Shown in pieces: positions 1 through 6,192 of a stretch of DNA of 6,289 bases; the stretch's first letter is position 1, and the number at the start of each line of letters is the position of its first letter. Source of the stretch: Desulfobacteraceae bacterium (lineage in GTDB: Bacteria > Desulfobacterota > Desulfobacteria > Desulfobacterales > DAOWNP01); assembly GCA_030642545.1 (NCBI GenBank), contig DAOWNP010000149.1, forward strand, positions 1 to 6,289, given 5' to 3'. The notes beneath the pieces were generated by a model. The model ran no database searches, was not told where the DNA came from, and worked only from the letters and a program-made list of their open reading frames with translations. The position numbers and the translations under genes were made by a program.

Positions 1-1
1 G

Positions 2-916
2 GGAACAACTTTTCATATTAAATTAAATACAGTTTTTTTTACAAATATCTCAAAAATAGAAAAAAAAATCCATGCAAGGCTTAAACAGATAAACAACTCC
101 ATGTCTATATTTCTACCTTTTAGTGAAATCTCAAATTTCAATTCATTTTATAAAGTAAATACAAAATTTAAAATTTCACAAGATTTTATGAATGTAATTA
201 TAACAGGGAACAAACTTTATTTATTAACAAATGGAGCATGGGATGCAACCATGAGTCCTGTTATAACTTTATGGGGTTTTGGATCCAAAACTTTCCAACC
301 CCATATTCCTAATCCTGATAAAATAAAAAAAGCACTGTATCAAACAGGGTTTAAAAATATTAAAATTATTGATAAACACCATATTATCAAAAAAACAAAA
401 GATTTAAATCTTGATTTTGGATCCATTGCAAAAGGATATGCTGTTGATCAGATATCTCTTTTATTAAAGTCTTTAAATATAAAAAGCTTTTTGGTTGAAA
501 TAGGTGGAGAAGTTTATGCACAAGGTACAAAAAAAAACAGCAAACCCTGGAAAGTCGGGATAAACCTGCCATTCAAAACTGCCTCTTTTAATAAAGTTTA
601 CAAAGCTGTAAATCTTAAAAACAAAGCTCTTGCAACAAGTGGTAATTATAGAATCTTTTTTAATATAAAGGGAAAAGATTACTCCCACATAATTGATCCT
701 GAAACAGGCTGGCCTGTTTCAAATAAAATTATCAGTGTATCAGTTACAGCTCCAAATTGCATGTTTGCAGATGGTCTTGCTACAGCTATTATGGTAATGG
801 GCTGTCAAAAAGGAATTGACCTTGCAAACAGCATGAAAAATATTGATGTTCTGATTCTAACTGTAGATACAAACAATAATTTAAAGGAGTATTCATCTAA
901 AAATTTCTTTAAATAG
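2..916 (+). CDS. apbE: FAD:protein FMN transferase (ApbE family), 5'-truncated by the window edge
   Basis: ApbE enzymes act at or outside the inner membrane. They use FAD and Mg2+ to attach FMN covalently to Thr/Ser of redox subunits such as those of the Rnf and Nqr complexes. The frame stays open from the left edge for 304 codons to a TAG stop. The first codons read GTTFHIK, matching the MGTTY-type motif near the start of mature ApbE, so the ATG at 101 is internal and the true start, probably with a lipoprotein signal, is upstream. Counting from position 2, family motifs run in order: SEISNFN (about 42-48), WDATMSPVITLWGFG (80-94), DFGSIAKGYAVD (138-149), a GGE-and-PW segment near 165-180, ATSGNYR, HIIDPETGWPV (229-239) and ADGLATA with D257 and T261, the likely metal-binding pair. 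The target flavoprotein is not visible here. No lesion is seen inside the visible part. The family call is secure; the physiological partner is inferred. Confidence 0.95.
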   Translation, partial: GTTFHIKLNTVFFTNISKIEKKIHARLKQINNSMSIFLPFSEISNFNSFYKVNTKFKISQDFMNVIITGNKLYLLTNGAWDATMSPVITLWGFGSKTFQPHIPNPDKIKKALYQTGFKNIKIIDKHHIIKKTKDLNLDFGSIAKGYAVDQISLLLKSLNIKSFLVEIGGEVYAQGTKKNSKPWKVGINLPFKTASFNKVYKAVNLKNKALATSGNYRIFFNIKGKDYSHIIDPETGWPVSNKIISVSVTAPNCMFADGLATAIMVMGCQKGIDLANSMKNIDVLILTVDTNNNLKEYSSKNFFK

Positions 917-944
917 GAACGCTGCTGTATTTTTTGTGTTTATA

Positions 945-973
945 TTGACATAACAGATCTATTTTTGTATCAA
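945..973 (+). promoter_or_regulatory. Candidate sigma-70 promoter, distal, for ssb
   Basis: A perfect TTGACA -35 hexamer at 945-950 is followed after 17 nt by TATCAA (968-973), which matches 4 of 6 positions of TATAAT. It lies in the gap after apbE and would give a leader of about 90 nt before ssb. The exact -35 and ideal spacing support it. The extreme AT content makes chance -10 matches common, so it is only a candidate. Confidence 0.4.
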
Positions 974-1003
974 TTATTCATGCTTTTTTTATATTCTTAA
1001 CTC

Positions 1004-1032
1004 TTGAACTAAAAAATTTAATAAACAATAAT
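1004..1032 (+). promoter_or_regulatory. Candidate sigma-70 promoter, proximal, for ssb
   Basis: TTGAAC (1004-1009, 4 of 6) and AATAAT (1027-1032, 5 of 6) are separated by 17 nt. Initiation about 7 nt downstream would give a leader of roughly 30 nt ending in the AAGGA ribosome site of ssb, and the 18-bp palindrome at 1041-1058 would sit at or just after the start point. It could act with, or instead of, the distal candidate. AT richness limits confidence. Confidence 0.35.
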
Positions 1033-1040
1033 TATTTTGC

Positions 1041-1058
1041 TTAATTTTATAAAATTAA
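1041..1058. repeat. 18-bp perfect palindrome in the ssb leader
   Basis: TTAATTTTATAAAATTAA is identical to its own reverse complement over 18 bases. It ends 2 nt before the AAGGA ribosome site of ssb. It could be an operator for a dimeric repressor or a weak AT-only hairpin over the ribosome site. In sequence this AT-rich about one such palindrome per window could arise by chance, so only its placement is suggestive. Confidence 0.4.
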
Positions 1059-1071
1059 AAAAGGAATTCTT

Positions 1072-1500
1072 ATGGCAGGCCTTAATAAAGTCATTTTAAT
1101 TGGCAATTTAGGACGTGATCCTGAAGTAAACTACACTCCCAATGGACTTGCTGTTGCGAAATTCAGCATTGCTACATCTTTAACATGGAAAGATAAAAAT
1201 TCAGGAGAAAAAAAAGATAAAACAGAATGGCACAGAATTGTTGCTTTTGGAAAACTCGGTGAAATATGCGGTGAATACCTGTCAAAAGGAAAACAGATTT
1301 ATGTAGAAGGCAGGCTTGAAACAAGCTCATGGGAAAAAGATGGGGTTACAAGGTACAGCACAAATATAATAGCAAACGATATGCTAATGCTTGGTCCGAA
1401 AAATCAGGGGACAAACACGCAACAAGAACAACCTTCCACACCAGAATATTCAGGACCTCCCCTTCCTGAAGAGACACCAGATGATGACATTCCATTTTAA
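1072..1500 (+). CDS. ssb: Single-stranded DNA-binding protein
   Basis: SSB coats single-stranded DNA as a tetramer during replication, recombination and repair, and recruits partner enzymes through its acidic C-terminal tip. The 142-residue length is slightly under the usual 150-180. Residues 1-110 form the OB fold: it opens MAGLNKVILIGNLGRDPEV, has aromatic DNA-contact candidates W39, W53 and W87, and contains the conserved TEWHRIVAFGKLGE (51-64). Residues 111-136 are a short linker rich in Gln, Pro and Glu, and the protein ends in the classical tip DDDIPF (137-142). The ATG is preceded by AAGGA (1061-1065) at good spacing. The gene follows a 155-nt gap with promoter candidates, so it probably heads the transcription unit running to lpxC. 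It is not flanked by the ribosomal genes rpsF and rpsR, unlike ssb in many Firmicutes. Confidence 0.97.
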   Translation: MAGLNKVILIGNLGRDPEVNYTPNGLAVAKFSIATSLTWKDKNSGEKKDKTEWHRIVAFGKLGEICGEYLSKGKQIYVEGRLETSSWEKDGVTRYSTNIIANDMLMLGPKNQGTNTQQEQPSTPEYSGPPLPEETPDDDIPF

Positions 1501-1548
1501 TTGGAAAAATAGCAAAAGCTTTTTATAAAAAAACACAAGGATATTTAA

Positions 1549-1734
1549 ATGATTTTATTTGTAAGATCTATATTAGGAGCAGCATTAGCAGTAATGCTTA
1601 TGCGAATTTTTCATCCTAATGCACATATTATTTATACAATTTTACTCGGCGTTTTTCTAATTGGAATAGCTTATTTTTCAAACTACAAAAAAAGCATCTC
1701 CAAGAAAAAAACAAGCCTTAAAAATGGAGAGTAA
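1549..1734 (+). CDS. Small two-helix membrane protein of unknown function
   Basis: I do not recognise this 61-residue protein. It has two hydrophobic stretches, about residues 4-20 (FVRSILGAALAVMLMRI) and 26-45 (AHIIYTILLGVFLIGIAYFS), joined by a short HPN-containing turn. A strongly basic tail follows (KKSISKKKTSLK), which predicts a hairpin in the inner membrane with both ends in the cytoplasm. It is probably a real gene: AAGGA at 1537-1541 lies 7 nt before the ATG, and the gene fits between ssb (48 nt upstream) and selB (6 nt downstream) on the same strand. Its last codons, GGA GAG TAA, also supply the purine-rich ribosome site for selB, which suggests coupled translation. There is no catalytic motif and no cysteine. 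Function cannot be assigned. Confidence 0.72.
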   Translation: MILFVRSILGAALAVMLMRIFHPNAHIIYTILLGVFLIGIAYFSNYKKSISKKKTSLKNGE

Positions 1735-1743
1735 ATACTTTTG
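1726..1743 (+). promoter_or_regulatory. Ribosome site inside the upstream gene, with TTG start of selB
   Basis: GGAGAG (1726-1731) forms the last two sense codons of the 61-residue gene and sits 9 nt before the TTG at 1741. TTG is the right start because the protein then begins MSKEIILGTAGHIDHGKT, the usual SelB opening, and no in-frame ATG precedes the GTP-binding loop. Overlap of ribosome site, stop codon and weak start suggests that selB translation depends on translation of the small gene. Confidence 0.7.
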
Positions 1744-3651
1744 TCAAAAGAAATTATACTTGGCACTGCAGGACATATTGATCATGGGAAAACAAGTCTT
1801 GTTAAAGCTATTACAGGTACAGATACCGATAGATTGAAAGAAGAAAAAAAACGCGGGATAACAATTGAACTGGGTTTTGCCTCTCTTGATCTTCCTAATG
1901 GTCAACATATCGGCTTAATAGACGTTCCTGGACATGAAAAATTTGTAAAACATATGGTTGCAGGAGCAACAGGTATAGATTTTGTAGCTATGATTATTGC
2001 AGCAGATGAGGGAGTAATGCAGCAAACCATAGAACACATGGAAATATGCAGTTTACTTGAAATTAAACATGGGCTTATCTGTTTAACCAAAATAGACCTT
2101 GTTGATGAAGAATGGCTTGAACTGGTATTAGACGATATCAAGGCATTTTCTAAAAACACTTTTTTAGAAAATGCTCCTGTTTTACCTGTATCCTCTCATA
2201 CAGGTAAAGGAATACCTGAATTAATAAGTGCTCTTGAAAAAATAAGTGCTGCAATTCCTCCACGCATTACATCAACAACCTTCAGGCTTCCAATAGACAG
2301 AGTTTTCACAATGAAAGGATTTGGAACAGTTATTACCGGCTCATTGACATCAGGCAAGATACATGTTGGTGAAACCATAATGATATATCCTTCAAAAATA
2401 ACATCTAAAGTACGTGGAATTCAGGTTCATAACAAAAACACAGATACAGCCTCATCAGGTATGAGAACAGCCATAAATTTCCAGGGGCTTGAAAAAGCAT
2501 CAGTAAAAAGAGGCGAAGTACTCGGACAACCTGAAAAATTAAAATCAAGTTACATGTTAGATGCAGCATTTCATTATTTAAAAAGCAATAAAAAACCAAT
2601 AAAAAACAGAGCCCGAATAAGATTTCATTCAGGAACAGGTGAAACCATAGGCAACCTTGTTATTCTTGAAAAAGATGAAATCAAACCTGGAGAGAGCTGC
2701 GTTGTTCAAATAAGGTTAGACACACCTGTAACATGTATAAAAGATGATAAATTTGTAATAAGACGATACTCCCCTGTTCACACTATTGGCGGCGGCAGGA
2801 TATTAAATCCTGTTCCTGTAAAACATCAAAGATTTAAATCAGAAATTATAAATGGAATAAAAAAAATAGATGAAAATCAGATAGAATACATAATTTCATT
2901 CCATTTAGATCAGGCAGGTTATAAGGGATTGACTATAAAAGATCTTATACTTATGACCAATAAATCAGAAAAACAGCTCAGTAAAACTTTAGACAAATTC
3001 ATGTCAGATCAGTCTATAATACAAATAAATAAAGATAATAAAACATTTATTCATAAAAATTTCATGAATAAAATTATGGATAAAGTTTTAAATAATTTAA
3101 AAGATTATCATTCAGTTAATCCTTTAAAAGAAGGAATATCCAAAGAGGAACTTAAATCAAAACTTCCAATTGAAACAGATACTAAGTTTTTCAATCTGAT
3201 TTTAATTAGACTTATCAAAGAAAATAAGATTTTTCAGGATAAAAATATAGTAAGGCTTGCAAAACATTCTGTTTCTCTTGCTGTTGATCAAAAAGAAGTT
3301 AAAAAAAATATATTAGAAGAACTTAAAGAATCAGGACTCTCTCCTTCAGGTCTTACTGCTTTATGTACAAAACTTAAAATAGAAAGCGATTTGGCAAAAG
3401 ATGTCCTTATGATGCTTGTTGAACAAAAAACAGTTATTAAAGTCAAAGAGGGTTTATGGTTTCATCATGAACATGTAGAAATTCTAAAACACAATTTAAT
3501 TAATTTTTTAAAAAATAACAAAGAAATTTCCACATCTGACTTCAAAAAAATGACTGGGGTCTCAAGAAAATTTGTAATTGCATTAATTGAATATTTTGAT
3601 TCTCAAAAAGTAACTATAAGAATTGGTGATATCCGGAAATTAAGAAATTAA
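1741..3651 (+). CDS. selB: Selenocysteine-specific elongation factor SelB
   Basis: SelB is the EF-Tu-like GTPase that carries Sec-tRNA(Sec) to the ribosome and binds the SECIS hairpin next to in-frame UGA codons. At 636 residues it has the usual length. GTPase motifs are intact: GHIDHGKT (11-18), RGITIELG (38-45), DVPGH (61-65), TKID (116-119) and SSHTGKG (151-157). Domain II starts near 175 and includes FTMKGFGTVITGSL; domain III ends near RRYSPVHTIGGGRILNP (341-357). Residues about 375-636 form the winged-helix repeats that bind SECIS RNA, ending in the typical GVSRKFVIALIEYF (606-619) and RIGDIRKLRN. The start is TTG, coupled to the small upstream gene. The gene implies that selA, selC, selD and selenoproteins exist elsewhere in the genome; none is seen here. 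Function is secure. Confidence 0.97.
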   Translation: MSKEIILGTAGHIDHGKTSLVKAITGTDTDRLKEEKKRGITIELGFASLDLPNGQHIGLIDVPGHEKFVKHMVAGATGIDFVAMIIAADEGVMQQTIEHMEICSLLEIKHGLICLTKIDLVDEEWLELVLDDIKAFSKNTFLENAPVLPVSSHTGKGIPELISALEKISAAIPPRITSTTFRLPIDRVFTMKGFGTVITGSLTSGKIHVGETIMIYPSKITSKVRGIQVHNKNTDTASSGMRTAINFQGLEKASVKRGEVLGQPEKLKSSYMLDAAFHYLKSNKKPIKNRARIRFHSGTGETIGNLVILEKDEIKPGESCVVQIRLDTPVTCIKDDKFVIRRYSPVHTIGGGRILNPVPVKHQRFKSEIINGIKKIDENQIEYIISFHLDQAGYKGLTIKDLILMTNKSEKQLSKTLDKFMSDQSIIQINKDNKTFIHKNFMNKIMDKVLNNLKDYHSVNPLKEGISKEELKSKLPIETDTKFFNLILIRLIKENKIFQDKNIVRLAKHSVSLAVDQKEVKKNILEELKESGLSPSGLTALCTKLKIESDLAKDVLMMLVEQKTVIKVKEGLWFHHEHVEILKHNLINFLKNNKEISTSDFKKMTGVSRKFVIALIEYFDSQKVTIRIGDIRKLRN

Positions 3652-3671
3652 TATATATTAAGGAGATAAAG

Positions 3672-4658
3672 ATGATTGATTTTAAAAAACATATTAATAA
3701 AAAAAATATCATAATCGCATCTGTATTTTTCACTGTTTTATTCTTAACCACAAGCCTGCTGTTTTACTATTTAAATGCTTTATCAGATAAGCCAGACATT
3801 CTTTCAGAAAGAAAAAGTTCTGCAAAAAACAATATTAAAAGCTGTGAACAGGTTAATATAAAACAAGATAATTTTCAAAACAGTGCCTTTCAAAAAACAA
3901 CTTTAAAAACAAAATCAGGAGTTAAATTTGTTACAGCTGTAATACAACCAATAGAGTTTGAGTTAAATGACAGGTCTTTTGGCTGGAGACCAAATGATTT
4001 AATAAAATTTACAGACAATGTTAATAATTTTCAACTCGGTGTTTTAGAAGTTACCAGACGCTCTGTTGTAATACTTGCTGAAAGAATTACAAGAACCGGG
4101 AGCACAGCTTCTTTTGATAAAAACCTGGCAAATGCAATGAACTGGTTTATGGTAAAATCAAACAGTTACTGGTTTCCATCTGCTGAATCTAAATACAAGG
4201 CAGGAGTTAAGGAGCTTAATATTTATATTAAAAAGCTGTTATTATCAGATGCACTTTTTTTTACCAGAACCGACAATCTTATTCCACTTTTATCAAGTTA
4301 TGAAGATTTGCTGGGAAGTTGTGATGAAGACCTTATAAAACAAAAAAAAAATGGAGAGAACATTAATTCATTTACAGCCGATAATTATTTTTATTACGCT
4401 CAAGGTGTTGCCAGTTCTTTATATACTATCCTTAAAGCTGTACAAATTGATTTTAAAGAAATATTAAATTCACGAGGTGGAGTAAAACTACTTGAACACG
4501 CAATAGAGTCATGTCACATAGCCTCAAATATAGATCCATGGCTTATTACAGACTGTGATTTTGATGGTATATTCGCAAATCACAGAGCAAATATGGCAGC
4601 ACCTATAAGCCATGCACGATTTTATCTTAGTGCACTTATAAAAACTTTATCAACATAA
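3672..4658 (+). CDS. DUF2333 family single-pass membrane protein
   Basis: The 328-residue sequence matches what I know of the DUF2333 family, whose function is unknown. A basic N-terminus (KKHINKKN) precedes one membrane helix at about residues 13-37. A low-complexity polar linker runs to about 75, followed by a largely helical domain that should face the periplasm. Family-like conserved stretches are FGWRPNDL (about 103-110), NFQLGVLEVTRR (119-130), ERITRTGST, NAMNWFMVKSNSYWFPS, DNLIPLLSSYEDLLGSCDE, DNYFYYAQGVAS and the C-terminal ANHRANMAAPISHARFYLSA (302-321) ending in IKTLST. No enzyme motif is evident. A strong ribosome site, AAGGAG (3660-3665), lies 6 nt before the ATG and 20 nt after selB ends. 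lpxC follows in the same frame 18 nt later. A role in the cell envelope is possible from location and topology, but is inference. Confidence 0.85.
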   Translation: MIDFKKHINKKNIIIASVFFTVLFLTTSLLFYYLNALSDKPDILSERKSSAKNNIKSCEQVNIKQDNFQNSAFQKTTLKTKSGVKFVTAVIQPIEFELNDRSFGWRPNDLIKFTDNVNNFQLGVLEVTRRSVVILAERITRTGSTASFDKNLANAMNWFMVKSNSYWFPSAESKYKAGVKELNIYIKKLLLSDALFFTRTDNLIPLLSSYEDLLGSCDEDLIKQKKNGENINSFTADNYFYYAQGVASSLYTILKAVQIDFKEILNSRGGVKLLEHAIESCHIASNIDPWLITDCDFDGIFANHRANMAAPISHARFYLSALIKTLST

Positions 4659-4676
4659 ATACAACCCTGTTACCTT

Positions 4677-5549
4677 ATGTATTATAATCAAAAAACATTA
4701 GCAAAAACAGTAGAATTTACAGGAATTGGAATACATTCCGGTAAAAAAGTGGATTTAACCGTAATCCCTGCTGAGTCCAACCACGGAATAAAATTTGTAC
4801 GAACAGACCTTCCGGGAAAGCCTGTAATACCTGCTCTTTTTAATCATGTAGTTGATACAAGCCTTGCTACAGTTATAGGTCATGAAGGTGCTATTGTTTC
4901 AACTATAGAGCATCTTATGGCAAGTTTTTCCGGACTTTCAATAGATAACGCAATCGTTGAATTAAATGCATATGAAATGCCAATTCTTGATGGAAGTGCC
5001 CATGAATATACATATAAATTCAAAAAAGCCGGGATAAAAACACTTGATTGTCCGAGACAATTTTTTGTCGTAACAAAGCCGATAGAACTAAGCAACGATG
5101 GAAAATTTGTAGGTATTTATCCATTTTCAAGTTGCAAATTAACATACACCATTATATATAATAATTTACTTATTAACACTCAAACCCGTTCTATTATATT
5201 AAAAGACAATATTTTTAAAGATGAAATCAGCAGAGCAAGAACTTTTGGATTTCTAAACGAATATGAACTCATGAAAAATATCGGTCTTGCAAGAGGCGGC
5301 AGCCTTGACAATGTTATTGTAATTGACGGTGAAACAGTCTTAAATCCAGGCGGATTAAGATATCCGGATGAATTTGTAAGGCATAAAATCCTTGACTGTA
5401 TTGGGGACTTTGCTTTACTTGGGCTACCTATCATAGGTCATATTGTTGTAAAAAAATCAGGACACTCGTTTAATCAAAAGTTTGTTAAAGAATTTTTCAA
5501 ACAAAAAAACTCATGGAAAACACAATATCTTGAAAAAAAAATTCCCTGA
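4677..5549 (+). CDS. lpxC: UDP-3-O-acyl-N-acetylglucosamine deacetylase LpxC
   Basis: LpxC is the cytoplasmic zinc enzyme that removes acetate from UDP-3-O-acyl-GlcNAc, the committed step of lipid A synthesis. The zinc ligands are present: H79 in STIEHLMASFSGLSIDN, and H236 and D240 in EFVRHKILDCIGD. The catalytic pair E78 and H263 (KSGHSFN) is also present. These match E. coli H79, H238, D242, E78 and H265. Other family motifs are GIGIHSGK (16-23), MPILDGSAHEY (101-111), ARTFGF (187-192) and LARGGSLDN (204-212). The segment TIIYNNLLINTQ (158-169) has lost the usual DF.HP pattern. The 290-residue length is a little short because the C-terminal tail is brief. The start is fixed: the stop of the DUF2333 gene lies in the same frame 18 nt upstream and no other start codon intervenes. 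There is no clear ribosome site (CAACCCTGTTACCTT), so coupling to the upstream gene is likely. Confidence 0.97.
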   Translation: MYYNQKTLAKTVEFTGIGIHSGKKVDLTVIPAESNHGIKFVRTDLPGKPVIPALFNHVVDTSLATVIGHEGAIVSTIEHLMASFSGLSIDNAIVELNAYEMPILDGSAHEYTYKFKKAGIKTLDCPRQFFVVTKPIELSNDGKFVGIYPFSSCKLTYTIIYNNLLINTQTRSIILKDNIFKDEISRARTFGFLNEYELMKNIGLARGGSLDNVIVIDGETVLNPGGLRYPDEFVRHKILDCIGDFALLGLPIIGHIVVKKSGHSFNQKFVKEFFKQKNSWKTQYLEKKIP

Positions 5550-5619
5550 AAAATATCTGTATGTAAAAAAACTTTTTCCTGCAATCTTAATTAATTATAT
5601 CTTTAAAAAAACTATTATT

Positions 5620-6192
5620 ATGTACAAACTCAAATTGAACATAATCGTAATATTATTTACTTTTATATCGCTTTTTACACATAATTCTCTTTATGCTTCA
5701 ACAAATACAACACTTGACAATATAATAATTGCCAACACTAACCATGAACTTATAATACATCTAAATGTCAAAGGAGCTTTTACCAGTAAAATTCAAAAGA
5801 TCATACATAGTGGAATACCTGTAACATTTTCCTTTATTATCACCCTTAAAAAAGTAAAAAACTGGTGGTTTAATAAAACATTAAATAAAATTACCATAAC
5901 AAACACAATAAAATACAATAATTTAAAAAATGAATATTTAATAACCCGACCATGGGATAATAATCAGCCTGTTATTGTAAAATCTATTGAAAAAGCACAA
6001 AAATTAATGAGTGAAATAAAAAATATTGATATTGCACACTTAAATAAATTAAAAAAAGGACAAAAATATCAGGTTCTATCTAAAGCAATGTTAAACAAGC
6101 TGACATTACCATTTAAGCTCCACTACATTTTTTTCTTCGTATCTTTATGGGATTTTGAAACCGACTGGCATACAATAGATTTTATTTACTAA
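5620..6192 (+). CDS. DUF4390 family secreted or membrane-anchored protein
   Basis: The 190-residue protein opens with a signal sequence: MYKLKLN, a hydrophobic core IIVILFTFISLF, then LYA before STNTT, a plausible signal peptidase site near residue 26. The rest should be periplasmic. DUF4390-like landmarks are TRPWDNNQP (109-117) and a C-terminal block LPFKLHYIFFFVSLWDF (163-179) followed by ETDWHTIDF. Function is unknown. In several proteobacterial groups this gene precedes an NtrY/NtrX two-component pair, so a link to envelope sensing is suspected. The frame is open back to an ATG at 5482, but that start lies inside lpxC and would add 46 residues ahead of the signal peptide; 5620 puts the signal peptide at the N-terminus. 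The ribosome site is poor (TTTAAAAAAAC). Composition is even more AT- and Lys/Asn/Ile-rich than its neighbours. The family call is fairly confident. Confidence 0.82.
   Translation: MYKLKLNIIVILFTFISLFTHNSLYASTNTTLDNIIIANTNHELIIHLNVKGAFTSKIQKIIHSGIPVTFSFIITLKKVKNWWFNKTLNKITITNTIKYNNLKNEYLITRPWDNNQPVIVKSIEKAQKLMSEIKNIDIAHLNKLKKGQKYQVLSKAMLNKLTLPFKLHYIFFFVSLWDFETDWHTIDFIY

Noticed and set aside
101..103. ATG at 101 as the true start of apbE
   Set aside because: The same frame is open upstream to the window edge and encodes the GTT-type N-terminal motif and the expected helix, so the start lies outside the window.
387..688. Reverse-strand frames within apbE
   Set aside because: They overlap conserved ApbE motifs on the + strand and encode no recognisable protein.
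1511..1530. AAAAGCTTTT palindrome after ssb as an intrinsic terminator
   Set aside because: The 10-bp palindrome has no loop and almost no GC pairs, and it is not followed by a clean T tract.
1902..2599. Reverse-strand frames within selB
   Set aside because: They are shadows of a strongly conserved + strand gene, with no family resemblance or ribosome sites of their own.
4880..5434. Reverse-strand frames within lpxC
   Set aside because: They lie opposite the catalytic motifs of lpxC and look like ordinary antisense shadows.
5547..5594. UGA stop of lpxC read as selenocysteine, given that SelB is present
   Set aside because: Readthrough would add only about 15 poorly structured residues before a TAA. 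The downstream hairpin is AU-only and weak, and LpxC is complete without it.
5482..5619. ATG at 5482 as the start of the DUF4390 gene
   Set aside because: It lies inside lpxC and would put 46 residues ahead of a good signal peptide; the ATG at 5620 gives the expected family length and topology.
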